From: an uncultured Flavobacteriaceae bacterium
GTDB lineage: Bacteria > Bacteroidota > Bacteroidia > Flavobacteriales > Flavobacteriaceae
NCBI GenBank assembly: GCA_947501845.1
Contig: CANMXP010000013.1
Span: 82,796 to 146,795 of the forward strand
DNA length: 64,000 nt
Reading direction: 5' to 3'
The position numbers and the translations under genes are program-made. This document shows, in pieces, positions 36,269 through 45,934 of the stretch. The notes below the pieces were generated by a model. It worked only from the letters and a program-made list of their open reading frames with translations. It searched no databases and was not told the DNA's origin. How positions within the stretch are numbered: the stretch's first letter is position 1; the number at the start of each line of letters is the position of its first letter.

Positions 36269-37222
36269 TTAATACTCTAATTCAAATGCTGCAGTTGAAT
36301 ATTCATATTTATTCATTAATAATTTTACCTCCTTCAACAATTCAATCGAAGCTTCAATTTCGGCCTTTCGTATTGAAACGCTTTCTATATTAAAGCCAAT
36401 GGGTATTTTTTTACCTTCACAATAATGCAATAATTCTTCAGCGATATCTTTACAAACATCTACTGAATTTGATAATATATCTTTCGAGTTTTTTAAATCG
36501 TTTTTTAACCATCTTGGGATATCAATCCCTAACCATTCCATAAATTCCATAGTTTTTAGAGAACCGCAAGGTGTTAAGGTAAATATAATTGGAACCAATT
36601 CTCGGTTACTCTCAATAGAACTATAGTAATAATCTGAAAGGAAATTTTTAGTATTATTTATATTGTATACACATTGCGAAATAAAAAAACGACATCCTTT
36701 TTCTGTCTTTTTATAAAGACGCATATGTTCATCATTTTTTTTATGGTGACGCTCTGGAATGGTAACGCCCCCTAATCGAATTGAAGTATTAGAACTTTGA
36801 TTTATTTGATAAGCATCATTTAAAGAAAGTGTTGCTTTTTGTTTATTTGATGGCGTACCAACAAAAACAGAATAGTCTATACGTTTTGAATTTTTATTAA
36901 TCCATTTGTTTAGTTCATCAACCGAATATTTCCCTACACTCTTATAGATAATCTTTGGTAGGTTTAAGTCTTTTAAGTAATTATCACTATAAACATCTGG
37001 GCTTAGAGTTTCCATAAAAGGGAATGGTCTGGCTGCATTATTTCTAGAAGACTCATCTTGAATATCGTACAAGACTAAACCGTCAATTTCCAAACCACTA
37101 ATACGCTCTATCTGTTTATTAGCGATAGTTCTAATTTTACTTTCATCGGTATGCAATTTAGGTGGCGTTAATCCGTAAAGTAAAATTCCAGACTTTTTAC
37201 TATTGATTTTATCTTCTAACAT
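36269..37222 (-). CDS. divergent MetF-like protein of unknown function
   Basis: 317 residues. Several blocks align with MetF in the same order: GLVLYDIQDESSRNN (beta-strand 2 region), RLGGVTIPERH (compare CIGVAGYPEKH), GCRFFISQCVYN (compare ADYVVTQMFFDN) and PIIFTLTPCGS, and a helical end with IPIGFNIESVSI (compare VPVLHYYSMG). The catalytic N-terminal Glu motif of MetF is replaced by ILLYGLTPPK, and the ALRGD folate motif is not found. So the fold is probably conserved but the chemistry altered. It sits in the met operon directly beside metF and after a 79-residue protein, so a role in C1 or methionine metabolism is likely. Confidence 0.6.
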   Translation of the reverse strand: MLEDKINSKKSGILLYGLTPPKLHTDESKIRTIANKQIERISGLEIDGLVLYDIQDESSRNNAARPFPFMETLSPDVYSDNYLKDLNLPKIIYKSVGKYSVDELNKWINKNSKRIDYSVFVGTPSNKQKATLSLNDAYQINQSSNTSIRLGGVTIPERHHKKNDEHMRLYKKTEKGCRFFISQCVYNINNTKNFLSDYYYSSIESNRELVPIIFTLTPCGSLKTMEFMEWLGIDIPRWLKNDLKNSKDILSNSVDVCKDIAEELLHYCEGKKIPIGFNIESVSIRKAEIEASIELLKEVKLLMNKYEYSTAAFELEY

Positions 37223-37225
37223 GTA

Positions 37226-37465
37226 CTACACTAATATTTTTTTTACGTCTTCAAAAGATTCCTGATACTCCCAATAAATCCATCTACCATCTAAATAATC
37301 TGTTAAAATATAAGTCTCACTAACCGACTTAATTCTAGAAACCGCCACTACTTTTTTAGAAAACCCGTCAACAGTTACATTTTCTAATTTTTCTTTGTTA
37401 TCAGCATCATATCCGTGAGATATTATATGGTTTCCTAATGTCAATTCTACAAATTCCATATTCAT
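37226..37465 (-). CDS. small protein of unknown function in the met operon
   Basis: 79 residues, acidic, beta-rich, with no signal peptide or membrane helix. The end reads TDYLDGRWIYWEYQESFEDV, with an aromatic cluster. It starts 4 bases after the stop of metH and ends 3 bases before the MetF-like gene, so it is translated from the same message. No family is recognised. Confidence 0.65.
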   Translation of the reverse strand: MNMEFVELTLGNHIISHGYDADNKEKLENVTVDGFSKKVVAVSRIKSVSETYILTDYLDGRWIYWEYQESFEDVKKILV

Positions 37466-37469
37466 TATA

Positions 37470-40145
37470 TTATTGATCGGCCAGATTAGGATGCAGCCAC
37501 TTTCTAGCTTTATCCTTTTCTATACCTTTTCTAGTGGCGTAATCGGTTACCTGATCATCCGTAATTTTACCTAAACCAAAATATTTAGCTTCTGGATTGG
37601 CAAAATAGTATCCAGATACTGCTGCTGCTGGCCACATGGCTAGACTTTCTGTTAAGGAAACACCTATAAGTTTTTCAACATCTAACAATTCCCAAATGGT
37701 TTCTTTCTCTAAATGATCTGGACATGCGGGGTAGCCAGGTGCAGGACGGATACCTTTATAAGTTTCTTTTATCAACTCTTCATTAGATAGATTTTCATCA
37801 GATGCATATCCCCAATGTTTCGTACGCACTTGCTTATGTAAATACTCAGCAAATGCTTCTGCGAATCTATCTGCAATAGCTTGCGCCATTATTGAGTTGT
37901 AATCGTCTCCTTTTTCTTTGTAATAAGTTGCTAATTCTTGTGCTCCAAAAATACCCACACAAAATGCCCCCATATAATCCGTTTTACCTGTTTCCTTTGG
38001 TGCAACAAAATCGGACAACGCTATATTTGGCACGCCTTCTCTCTTCTTTAATTGCTGACGCAAGGTTCTAAACACAGCAATCTCACGACCTTTTTTCTGA
38101 ATAGAGATATCATCATCATGAATTGTATTGGCTTCAAATAAGCCAAAAACAGCTTTTGGTTTTAGCAACTGTTTTGCAACAATCTGCCTGATCATTTCTT
38201 GAGCATCTTCATACAATTGGGTTGCTTGTTCACCAACAACTTCATCTGTTAAAATCTCTGGAAATTTACCATGTAAATCCCATGAAATAAAGAAAGGTTT
38301 CCAATCTATATAAGGCAACAGCTCTTTTAAGCTCAATTGTTTTAATATTTGAACTCCTAACTCTTTAGGCTTTACAATTTTAGACACTTCCCAATCTATA
38401 CTGTATTTTTTGTTCCGCGCTTCTTCTATAGAGATATATGATTTCTCTTTGCCTCTTTTTAAAAACTTCTCGCGAAATTCATCGTAATCCTTTTTAAGTT
38501 TTGCGACATATGCATGGGATGTTTTTTTATTCAATAAATCACCAACAACAGTCACTGCTCTAGATGCATCATTTACATGAACTACAGCATTTTTATACTG
38601 AGGGTCAATTTTCACAGCAGTATGTGCTTTCGATGTGGTTGCTCCTCCAATAAGTAAAGGCACCGTGAAATTTTGACGCTCCATTTCTTTGGCTAAATAC
38701 ACCATTTCATCTAATGATGGTGTAATTAAACCTGATAGGCCAATAGCATCTACATTGTGTTCTTTTGCTTCAGAAATTATTTTCTCTGGTGGCACCATAA
38801 CCCCCAGATCAACTATTTCATAATTATTACAACCTAAAACAACACTCACAATATTTTTTCCAATATCATGTACATCGCCTTTTACAGTTGCCATTAATAC
38901 TTTTCCTAGAGCCTCTTGTTTTTCGCCCTTTTCAGCTTCAATAAATGGGTTTAAATAGCTCACGGCCTTTTTCATAACCCTTGCCGATTTCACAACTTGC
39001 GGCAAGAACATTTTTCCAGCTCCAAACAAATCACCTACCACATTCATTCCAATCATCAAATGACCTTCTATAACCTCGATTGGTTTTTTTGCTTCTTGTC
39101 TTGCTTGTTCTACATCTTCAATAATATAGGCATCAATTCCTTTTACCAAAGCGTGTGTAATACGTTCTTGTAATGCATTCTCCCTCCAAGATAGATCTAC
39201 GGTCTTTTCTTTTTTGGACCCTTTTACAGTTTCAGCAAAATCTAACAAACGCTCTGTTGCGTCATCTCTTCTGTCTAGAATAACATCTTCAACGTGTTCT
39301 AATAAATCTTTAGGAATATCATCATACACCTCTAAAAGAGCTGGGTTTACAATCCCCATATTCATACCAGCCTGAATAGCATAGTATAAAAATACTGAGT
39401 GCATCGCTTCCCGAACACGGTCATTTCCTCTAAAAGAAAACGATACATTGCTCACACCTCCACTAACACTTGCATTTGGTAAATTTTCACGTACCCAACG
39501 AGTTGCTTCAATGAAATCGATCGCATTTTGGCGGTGTTCTTCCATGCCTGTTGCTACAGGAAATATATTTAAATCGAAAATGATATCTTCCGATGGAAAC
39601 CCTACTTTATTTACTAAAACATCATAAGAACGCTTAGATATTTCAATACGTCTTTCATAATTATCAGCCTGTCCAACCTCGTCAAAAGCCATAACTATTA
39701 CGGCTGCTCCGTAGCGCTTTATCTGTTTTGCTTCCCAGATAAATTTTTCTTCGCCTTCTTTTAAAGAAATGGAGTTTACTATGCATTTTCCTTGCACCAC
39801 CTGAAGCCCAGCTTCAATAATTTCCCACTTGGAGCTATCTATCATAATAGGCACGCGACAAATATCTGGTTCGGCAGCTATTAAATTTAAAAAACGAACC
39901 ATCGATTCTTTTCCATCAATAAGACCATCGTCCATATTGATATCTATGATTTGTGCTCCACCATCTACCTGATGACGCGCAATATCCAGTGCTTCATCAA
40001 ACTTCTCTTCTTTTATTAATCTTAAAAACTTACGCGAACCAGCAACATTAGTACGCTCACCAACATTAACAAAGTTACTGTTTTCGTTAAGGACTAGTGG
40101 TTCTAATCCTGATAAACGCATGTATTTTTTTTGAATCTTGCTCAT
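37470..40145 (-). CDS. metH: cobalamin-dependent methionine synthase, pterin/B12/activation part
   Basis: 891 residues. Domains in order: pterin-binding TIM barrel (about 1-265, [11 protein letters not shown]), cobalamin cap (about 300-400), B12-binding Rossmann domain (about 410-545, with [16 protein letters not shown] carrying the cobalt-binding His) and the SAM-dependent reactivation domain (about 590-891, [12 protein letters not shown]). The homocysteine-binding domain is absent here and coded separately (40478-41491), with a small ABM-type gene between. Translation of metH shares one base with the stop of that gene. Confidence 0.95.
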   Translation of the reverse strand: MSKIQKKYMRLSGLEPLVLNENSNFVNVGERTNVAGSRKFLRLIKEEKFDEALDIARHQVDGGAQIIDINMDDGLIDGKESMVRFLNLIAAEPDICRVPIMIDSSKWEIIEAGLQVVQGKCIVNSISLKEGEEKFIWEAKQIKRYGAAVIVMAFDEVGQADNYERRIEISKRSYDVLVNKVGFPSEDIIFDLNIFPVATGMEEHRQNAIDFIEATRWVRENLPNASVSGGVSNVSFSFRGNDRVREAMHSVFLYYAIQAGMNMGIVNPALLEVYDDIPKDLLEHVEDVILDRRDDATERLLDFAETVKGSKKEKTVDLSWRENALQERITHALVKGIDAYIIEDVEQARQEAKKPIEVIEGHLMIGMNVVGDLFGAGKMFLPQVVKSARVMKKAVSYLNPFIEAEKGEKQEALGKVLMATVKGDVHDIGKNIVSVVLGCNNYEIVDLGVMVPPEKIISEAKEHNVDAIGLSGLITPSLDEMVYLAKEMERQNFTVPLLIGGATTSKAHTAVKIDPQYKNAVVHVNDASRAVTVVGDLLNKKTSHAYVAKLKKDYDEFREKFLKRGKEKSYISIEEARNKKYSIDWEVSKIVKPKELGVQILKQLSLKELLPYIDWKPFFISWDLHGKFPEILTDEVVGEQATQLYEDAQEMIRQIVAKQLLKPKAVFGLFEANTIHDDDISIQKKGREIAVFRTLRQQLKKREGVPNIALSDFVAPKETGKTDYMGAFCVGIFGAQELATYYKEKGDDYNSIMAQAIADRFAEAFAEYLHKQVRTKHWGYASDENLSNEELIKETYKGIRPAPGYPACPDHLEKETIWELLDVEKLIGVSLTESLAMWPAAAVSGYYFANPEAKYFGLGKITDDQVTDYATRKGIEKDKARKWLHPNLADQ

Positions 40146-40426
40146 TATTTATAATGTTCTACAACTGGAAATGGCTCGTAAAAATGATGCAATAAAGCTT
40201 TCCATTCTTGATATGCATTCGATTTTCTGAACCCTATTTCATGATTCTCAATAGTTTTCCAGTTCACTAATAATATATATTTATCATCCTGCTCTATACA
40301 CTTCTTTAATTCGTGCGATATATATCCTTTTACAGAAGAAATGATACGTTGTGCTTCTTGAAAACTTTTTTCAAAATCTTCAGAAAGCCCTTTCTTAATA
40401 TTTAGTATAGCTACTTCTAGTATCAT
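40145..40426 (-). CDS. ABM-fold (antibiotic biosynthesis monooxygenase-like) small protein
   Basis: 93 residues with the ferredoxin-like alpha/beta pattern of the ABM family ([20 protein letters not shown], then [11 protein letters not shown] and a helix before the last strand). Some members are haem-degrading or quinol monooxygenases, but many have no known activity and the usual active-site Asn/Trp/His set is not clearly present. It is wedged between the two halves of metH and overlaps the second by one base, which implies co-expression. Confidence 0.75.
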   Translation of the reverse strand: MILEVAILNIKKGLSEDFEKSFQEAQRIISSVKGYISHELKKCIEQDDKYILLVNWKTIENHEIGFRKSNAYQEWKALLHHFYEPFPVVEHYK

Positions 40427-40446
40427 ATTTTATCAACTTATTGACA

Positions 40447-40473
40447 CTTGTTAGGTTTTAAAACCCTAACAGG
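40447..40473. repeat. dispersed palindromic repeat TTGTTAGGTTTT / AAAACCCTAACA
   Basis: An imperfect 12-bp inverted repeat between the homocysteine methyltransferase gene and the ABM gene. It resembles widely spread flavobacterial intergenic repeats of the CCTGTTAGGNTTTTAAAACC type. Confidence 0.5.
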
Positions 40474-40477
40474 TCTA

Positions 40478-41491
40478 TTATAAGATTCCTGCTTCTGTAG
40501 GAATAACAGTTCTTGGTTTATATTTCGCAGCTATATCTGCTATAACTCTAATATGCTCTGGATTTGTGCCACAGCAACCTCCTATAATATTTATTAAATT
40601 CTTTTTTAAATATTCTTCTATTTGAGCACCCATTTCTTCGGGTGTTTCATCATACTCTCCAAAAGCATTTGGTAACCCCGCATTGGGATGCGCAGAAATT
40701 GCAAAATCTGTTTTAGAAGCAATAGCCTCCAAATGTGGTTGTAATAAATTAGCTCCTAAAGCACAATTAAAACCAACTGATAGCAGCGGAATATGCGATA
40801 CAGAAATTAAAAAGGCTTCTGCCGTTTGACCAGAAAGTGTTCTTCCTGATGCATCGGTAATGGTACCACTAAGCATAACAGGCATCTCTATATTGCGTTC
40901 TTCTTTAACTTCTTCTATAGCAAACAAAGCTGCTTTAGCGTTTAAGGTATCGAAAACGGTTTCTACTAATAACAAATCGGAGCCACCATCAACCAAAGCT
41001 TCTACCTGTTGTTTATAGGCTACACGTAACTCGTCAAAAGTCACTGCTCTGTATCCTGGATCGTTAACATCTGGAGACATACTTGCTGTTCGGTTTGTAG
41101 GACCGATTGATCCTGCTACGAAACGTGGTTTATGCGGCTCTTTTGCAGTAAACTTATCGGCAACTTCTTTGGCTATTTTTGCCGATTGGTAATTAAGCTC
41201 ATATACCAAATCCTCCATTTGATAATCTGCCATGGCTATTGTTGTACCAGAAAATGTATTGGTTTCTACAATATCTGCACCCACCTCAAAGTATTTAGCA
41301 TGTATTTCTTTAATTGCCTCAGGCTGCGTGATTGAAAGCAAATCGTTATTACCTTGTAATGGCGTAGGGTAATCTTTAAAGCGTTCACCTCTAAAATCTT
41401 CTTCGGTAAATTTATAAGCCTGTAACATGGTACCCATAGCACCGTCTAGTACTAAAATACGTTCTTGTAAAACTTGTTGTATGTTCGACAT
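40478..41491 (-). CDS. metH: homocysteine S-methyltransferase domain of split MetH
   Basis: 337 residues equal to the N-terminal homocysteine-binding module of MetH. The zinc ligands are visible as NCALG (one Cys, [11 protein letters not shown]) and GGCCGT (two Cys) near the C-terminus. The start [12 protein letters not shown] is typical. It has its own ATG and stop and is separated from the rest of metH by the ABM gene, so this is a genuine two-subunit MetH. It is the first gene of the SAM-riboswitch operon. Confidence 0.95.
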   Translation of the reverse strand: MSNIQQVLQERILVLDGAMGTMLQAYKFTEEDFRGERFKDYPTPLQGNNDLLSITQPEAIKEIHAKYFEVGADIVETNTFSGTTIAMADYQMEDLVYELNYQSAKIAKEVADKFTAKEPHKPRFVAGSIGPTNRTASMSPDVNDPGYRAVTFDELRVAYKQQVEALVDGGSDLLLVETVFDTLNAKAALFAIEEVKEERNIEMPVMLSGTITDASGRTLSGQTAEAFLISVSHIPLLSVGFNCALGANLLQPHLEAIASKTDFAISAHPNAGLPNAFGEYDETPEEMGAQIEEYLKKNLINIIGGCCGTNPEHIRVIADIAAKYKPRTVIPTEAGIL

Positions 41492-41509
41492 TTTAATATT
41501 TTTTAAGCG

Positions 41510-41640
41510 TCATTCTGATTCGATTTCTGAGCCACATTGTACGGGCAACCATATAATGAGAACCGCTCCCTTCAACTTGAGTCTATGCTGAGCTAAGCCA
41601 AAGTACTCAGGGAGATATTTTCAGATCGATGAATATTTGA
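41510..41640. repeat. dispersed repeat fragment in the met operon leader
   Basis: gcgtcattctgattcg and gcaaccatataatgag followed by cttgagtctatgctgagc and tcagggagatattttc match the style of Bacteroidota intergenic repeats (compare 34.05 and 62.8 kb). The repeat lies between the riboswitch and the first met gene, so it is part of the transcript leader. Confidence 0.4.
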
Positions 41641-41697
41641 TTTTCAAATATTCGTTTTATTTATATGTCGTCAAGAAAAGTAAAAGAAACACTTTTC

Positions 41698-41805
41698 GTT
41701 ATCTTTCCAATATCAATTGAATATTAGTAGAATTTAGCACCTTCTTTAAAGTTAAAGGGTTGCCAAGGCTTCACAGGGTCTATTCCCTCTACCTTTCTTG
41801 ATAAC
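41698..41805 (-). ncRNA. SAM-I riboswitch of the metH-metF operon
   Basis: Read on the minus strand: P1 gttatc (41805-41800) pairs with gataac (41703-41698). Inside are aagaaaggtagagggaat, agaccctgtgaagccttgg, caaccc and the 3' core aaggtgctaaattcta, which match the conserved SAM-I core in order. The arrangement is shorter than the copy at 56.4 kb, with a small P4. It is located about 205 bases before the homocysteine methyltransferase start. SAM binding is expected to switch off the operon. Confidence 0.93.
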
Positions 41806-41832
41806 AATATTAATACGTTAATGAACTAAGGG

Positions 41833-41840
41833 CAAAAATA
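41833..41840 (-). promoter_or_regulatory. predicted -7 box for the met riboswitch transcript
   Basis: TATTTTTG on the minus strand fits TAnnTTTG and lies 27 bases upstream of the riboswitch P1. No clear -33 element was found. Confidence 0.4.
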
Positions 41841-41883
41841 ACAACTATATTTTTCTTATCCTTATAATTTATTAAAAAATGTA

Positions 41884-42774
41884 CTATTCGAATAAGGACG
41901 ACGATAAATATCTATCGCCTCTATCACAAATAATAGCAACTATAACACCTTCATCAATAGACTCTGCTACTTCTAGAGCACAGAACACAGAACCTCCGCT
42001 GCTCATTCCTGCAAACACACCAGCTTCTTTTGCCAAACGCTGTGTTGTTGCTTTGGCATCTGCTTCGGTCACTTCTATAACCTGGTCTACCTTCGATCTA
42101 TTAAAAAATTTAGGCACATATGCTTCTGGCCATTTTCTTATTCCCGGAATTCTGGAATTATCATCTGGCTGTGCACCAACAATGGTCACGCCTTTATTTT
42201 GTTCTTTTAAATAAGTAGACACGCCCATAATAGTTCCAGTAGTTCCCATGGCCGAAACAAAATGCGTTATCTCACCTTCTGTTGTTTCCCAAATTTCTGG
42301 TCCTGTGGTTTTATAATGTGCCTTCCAGTTGTCGTCATTTTCAAACTGGTTTAACAAGGTATAACCTTTTTCATCTCTAAGCTTGAATGCTAGATCTCTT
42401 GATCCTTCAATCCCAACATCTGAAGAAGTTAAAATCACTTCAGCTCCGTAAGCACGCATGGTCTTTACACGTTCTTCTGTAGAGTTTTCAGGCATAATCA
42501 ACACCATATTCAATCCTAAAAGCTTGGCAATAAGTGCCAAAGCAATCCCAGTATTTCCGCTAGTTGCTTCAACTAAAGTCCCTCCTTTTTTAATATCACC
42601 ACGCTTAAGCGCTTCATTAATCATATTAAAAGCAGGTCTGTCTTTAACACTACCCCCAGGGTTATTACCTTCTAATTTTAAATAAAGCTTAACACCTTCT
42701 TTAGAAACTAAATGACTGGCATCTACTAAAGGGGTATTGCCAATAAAATCTAAAATCGTTTTATCGTATGCCAT
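41884..42774 (-). CDS. cysM: cysteine synthase (O-acetylserine sulfhydrylase), CysM type
   Basis: 296 residues, fold type II PLP enzyme. The lysine is in GGSVKDRPAF and the serine/threonine loop in EATSGNTGIA. The short C-terminus and the NPGGSVKDR segment fit CysM better than CysK. It uses sulfide made by the same operon and O-acetylserine made by the gene before it, which overlaps it by 14 bases. It is the last gene of the assimilation operon. Confidence 0.93.
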   Translation of the reverse strand: MAYDKTILDFIGNTPLVDASHLVSKEGVKLYLKLEGNNPGGSVKDRPAFNMINEALKRGDIKKGGTLVEATSGNTGIALALIAKLLGLNMVLIMPENSTEERVKTMRAYGAEVILTSSDVGIEGSRDLAFKLRDEKGYTLLNQFENDDNWKAHYKTTGPEIWETTEGEITHFVSAMGTTGTIMGVSTYLKEQNKGVTIVGAQPDDNSRIPGIRKWPEAYVPKFFNRSKVDQVIEVTEADAKATTQRLAKEAGVFAGMSSGGSVFCALEVAESIDEGVIVAIICDRGDRYLSSSLFE

Positions 42775-43504
42775 TCTTTTTAGGTCTGATTTTAATTTCG
42801 GTTTGATACGTTACCAACGAGTTTTCTGGCACCGATTGGGTAATCCATACGTTGGCTCCTATAATGCTATTAGTACCTATAACAATATCACCTCCTAAAA
42901 TGGTTGCATTTGCATAGATACACACATTATCTTCAATAGTTGGATGTCTTTTCGTTGATGCCAAGCTTTTGGCCACTTGAATCCCCCCTAAGGTCACCCC
43001 TTGATATATTTTAACATTCTTACCAATTATAGACGATTCTCCTATCACAATTCCTGTTCCGTGATCAATATAAAACGATTCTTCAATAGTAGCTCCTGGA
43101 TGTATGTCTATACCCGTTATACCATGAATATATTCACTCATCATTCTAGGAAGAATAGGAACATCCAATTTATAAAGCGCATGACTTAGCCTATAAATAG
43201 ATATGGCATGAAACCCAGGGTATGCCAGATAGATTTCTTCTAAATTATAGGAAGCTGGATCATTATTCTCAAAAGCTTTAGCATCTAAATCTAATTGCCT
43301 TCTAATATCTGGAAGACTTTGCCTAAAACTTTCCCATTTCCCTTGACCATCTTCTATCGATAGCTTAGAAAGCGTTTTAAGAAATGTTTTTTCTAAATAT
43401 TCTGCATGTGCTACTTCCTGTTCTTCATCAAACAAAGCATAAAACAACCTTTTGGTAAATGTTTTAACTGTATCTTTCAAACAAACATTGTAACTTTTTT
43501 TCAT
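42761..43504 (-). CDS. epsC: serine O-acetyltransferase (EpsC/CysE type)
   Basis: 247 residues with an N-terminal helical domain and a C-terminal left-handed beta helix: GIDIHPGATIEESFYIDHGTG, then IIGKNVKIYQGVTLGG and the DNVCIYANATILGG repeats. The catalytic His and Asp (DHGTG) are present. It produces O-acetylserine for CysM. It starts 8 bases after the ferredoxin-NADP reductase gene. Confidence 0.94.
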   Translation of the reverse strand: MKKSYNVCLKDTVKTFTKRLFYALFDEEQEVAHAEYLEKTFLKTLSKLSIEDGQGKWESFRQSLPDIRRQLDLDAKAFENNDPASYNLEEIYLAYPGFHAISIYRLSHALYKLDVPILPRMMSEYIHGITGIDIHPGATIEESFYIDHGTGIVIGESSIIGKNVKIYQGVTLGGIQVAKSLASTKRHPTIEDNVCIYANATILGGDIVIGTNSIIGANVWITQSVPENSLVTYQTEIKIRPKKNGIR

Positions 43505-43512
43505 GCACTTAT

Positions 43513-44565
43513 TTAATTAATTGCTTGAACAACTGCTTTTGGTGCTTCTTTACGTGTTCCGTCAAAACCATCAATACCACTTACTGTTGTGTATTTTAAC
43601 ACATACTTTTTACCTGGGTTGATAATTCTATACGCAGCCTGGCACATTAAAGTTGCTTCATGGAAACCACAAAGAATCAGTTTTAATTTTTCTGGATACG
43701 TATTCACATCTCCAATAGCAAAAATACCAGGTATATTTGTTTGATAGTTTAAGGAATTGTCAACTTTTATAGCATTTTTTTCTATCTCTAATCCCCAATT
43801 TCCAATAGGACCTAATTTTGGAGATAATCCAAATAGCGGAATAAAATGATCGGTTTCAATTTTAGTGGCTTCTCCATCTTTAACGACAGTAACGGCCTCT
43901 ATTTTTTCATCACCATGAAGTTCTTTAACCTCAGCTGGCGTGATCAATTTTATTTTATTTAAAAGTGTTAGTTCTCTTACTTTTTCAACGGAATCCAAAG
44001 CACCTCTAAATTCGTTTCTTCTATGAATCAATGTTACTTCTGAAGCAACATCTGTTAAAAAGATACTCCAATCTAGAGCAGAATCTCCACCTCCTGAAAT
44101 CACTACTTTTTTATCTCTATAAATTTCAGGGTCTTTAATAATATATTCAACACCTTTATCTTCGTAATCAGCAATACCTTCAATAGCTGGTTTTCTAGGC
44201 TCAAAAGATCCTAAACCACCTGCAATGGCTACAACTGGCGCATGGTGTTGTGTCCCTTTGTTTGTTGTTACAATAAAAGAACCATCTTCTTGCTTCTCTA
44301 TAGTTTCGGCACGTTCGCCAAGCGTAAATCCAGGTTCAAACTGTTTTCCTTGCTCTAAAAGGTTTTTAGTTAAATCGCCCGCCAAAATTTCTGGAAAGCC
44401 AGGAATATCATAAATAGGTTTTTTAGGATAAATTTCTGAACATTGTCCTCCAGGTTGCGGTAACGCATCAATTAAATGACATTTAAGTTTTAATAAACCT
44501 GCTTCAAAAACTGTAAATAATCCAGTTGGTCCTGCACCTATTATAAGTATATCTGTTTTAATCAT
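43513..44565 (-). CDS. ferredoxin/flavodoxin-NADP+ reductase, thioredoxin-reductase-like
   Basis: 350 residues from ATG at 44565; a TTG start at 44586 is less likely because the ATG falls 1 base after the upstream stop and opens the FAD loop (MIKTDILIIGAGPTGLF). The NADPH loop is KVVISGGGDSALDW and the C-terminal FAD motif GIFAIGDV. The redox CxxC of thioredoxin reductase is missing, as expected for the YumC-type reductases. It can supply electrons via ferredoxin to the sulfite reductase coded upstream in the same operon. Confidence 0.88.
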   Translation of the reverse strand: MIKTDILIIGAGPTGLFTVFEAGLLKLKCHLIDALPQPGGQCSEIYPKKPIYDIPGFPEILAGDLTKNLLEQGKQFEPGFTLGERAETIEKQEDGSFIVTTNKGTQHHAPVVAIAGGLGSFEPRKPAIEGIADYEDKGVEYIIKDPEIYRDKKVVISGGGDSALDWSIFLTDVASEVTLIHRRNEFRGALDSVEKVRELTLLNKIKLITPAEVKELHGDEKIEAVTVVKDGEATKIETDHFIPLFGLSPKLGPIGNWGLEIEKNAIKVDNSLNYQTNIPGIFAIGDVNTYPEKLKLILCGFHEATLMCQAAYRIINPGKKYVLKYTTVSGIDGFDGTRKEAPKAVVQAIN

Positions 44566-44566
44566 A

Positions 44567-45151
44567 TTACGATTCTTTTTTTGCAATTAATCCTTTGGTA
44601 AATTCATTGAGCGTTTCTACTTTTTGCTCGAAATCACCTTTTATTGTTTTTCTATATTCGTTTAAATTTTTGACCAAATCGTCTACATTTTCTGGAATGA
44701 CATCCTCGAAAAACTGACGTAATCTTTTGGCTGTTGTTGGCGATTTTCCGTTTGTAGAAATCGCTACTTTTACATGACCTTTTGTTACAATACCACCCAT
44801 ATAAAAATCACAATATGGCGGATTATCTGCAACGTTTACTAATTTAGCTTCCTCTCTACAATCTTTCCAAACTTCTATATTTACTTCGGGTACATCAGTC
44901 GTAGCTACAACGATATGCTTTCCTTTTAAATAACTTTTTTTATATACATCTTCAACCAATGTAACATCCCCTTTTTTTGCAAGTGACCTAGTACCTTCTC
45001 TAAACATAGGCGACACCATGGTAACCTGTGCATCTGGACTTGATTTAAGTAAAAAAGTTAATTTTTCTTCAGCTACAAAACCACCACCCACAATAAGGAC
45101 ACTCAAGTTTTTAGTCTTTAAAAAAACAGGGTATAAATTATTCCTTTCCAT
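44567..45151 (-). CDS. precorrin-2 dehydrogenase / sirohydrochlorin ferrochelatase (Met8/CysG N-terminal type)
   Basis: 194 residues with a Rossmann loop VGGGFVAEEKLTFLL and the bifunctional-family segment AISTNGKSPTTAKRLRQFFE. Together with CobA it makes sirohaem. It lies between cobA and the ferredoxin-NADP reductase gene, next to the siroheme-requiring sulfite reductase. Confidence 0.92.
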   Translation of the reverse strand: MERNNLYPVFLKTKNLSVLIVGGGFVAEEKLTFLLKSSPDAQVTMVSPMFREGTRSLAKKGDVTLVEDVYKKSYLKGKHIVVATTDVPEVNIEVWKDCREEAKLVNVADNPPYCDFYMGGIVTKGHVKVAISTNGKSPTTAKRLRQFFEDVIPENVDDLVKNLNEYRKTIKGDFEQKVETLNEFTKGLIAKKES

Positions 45152-45163
45152 TATTCAATCAAC

Positions 45164-45925
45164 TTATATAGTATTAACCTCTTTATAAATGGATGTTAAT
45201 ACAGCGCGTTCTTTAACAACTTCTCCAATAACAATAATAGCGGGGTTGGCTAAGCCTTTTTCTGCTACTATATCAACTATGGTCTCTATAGTTCCAATAC
45301 CCACATTTTCATCTTCTCTTGTTCCATTTTGGATAATCGCAACTGGGATATCTTGTTTGTTTTCTTCTGAAAAAATACGAACAATTTCACTCAGCTTACT
45401 CATTCCCATCAAAATAACCACAGTAGCTTTCGATTTTGCTGCTAAGGCAACATCTGTTGATAACTGATGTTTTTTAGTTGTTCCAGTAATCACCCAAAAG
45501 CTTTCCGAAGCATTTCGTTTGGTTAAGGGAATTCCTTGATATGCTGGTACGGCAAGCGCTGATGATATTCCAGGAACTACAAAAGTTTCCAAGCCAAAAG
45601 GCTTTACATAATCAATCTCTTCTGCACCTCTTCCAAATATAAATGGATCCCCACCTTTTAAGCGTACAACATGACCAGAACTTTTTGCTTTACTAACAAT
45701 GAGTTCATTGATCTGTTCTTGCTGAAATGCATAGCAGCCTTTACGTTTACCCACAAAAATAAGTTCTGCTTCGCTCGATGCGTATTCTAACAATGCTTCG
45801 TTTATAAGCGCATCATATAGAATAACGTCTGCAGATTCAATCGCTTTAATTGCTTTAAGCGTTATTAAATCTTCATCGCCTGGTCCTGCTCCTACAACTG
45901 TTAATTTTGGGGTTTTTAAACTCAT
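45164..45925 (-). CDS. cobA: uroporphyrinogen-III C-methyltransferase
   Basis: 253 residues. The family motifs are VGAGPGDEDLITLKA, FVGKRKG, RLKGGDPFIFGRGAEE and SALAVPAYQGIPLTKR. It makes precorrin-2, the sirohaem precursor, and is coded 10 bases after the sulfite reductase gene. Confidence 0.95.
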   Translation of the reverse strand: MSLKTPKLTVVGAGPGDEDLITLKAIKAIESADVILYDALINEALLEYASSEAELIFVGKRKGCYAFQQEQINELIVSKAKSSGHVVRLKGGDPFIFGRGAEEIDYVKPFGLETFVVPGISSALAVPAYQGIPLTKRNASESFWVITGTTKKHQLSTDVALAAKSKATVVILMGMSKLSEIVRIFSEENKQDIPVAIIQNGTREDENVGIGTIETIVDIVAEKGLANPAIIVIGEVVKERAVLTSIYKEVNTI

Positions 45926-45934
45926 TTCTAATTT

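Noticed and set aside
37470..41491. metH halves as an assembly break of one gene
   Set aside because: Each half has its own start and stop, they are separated by an intact ABM gene, and the breakpoint is at a domain boundary.
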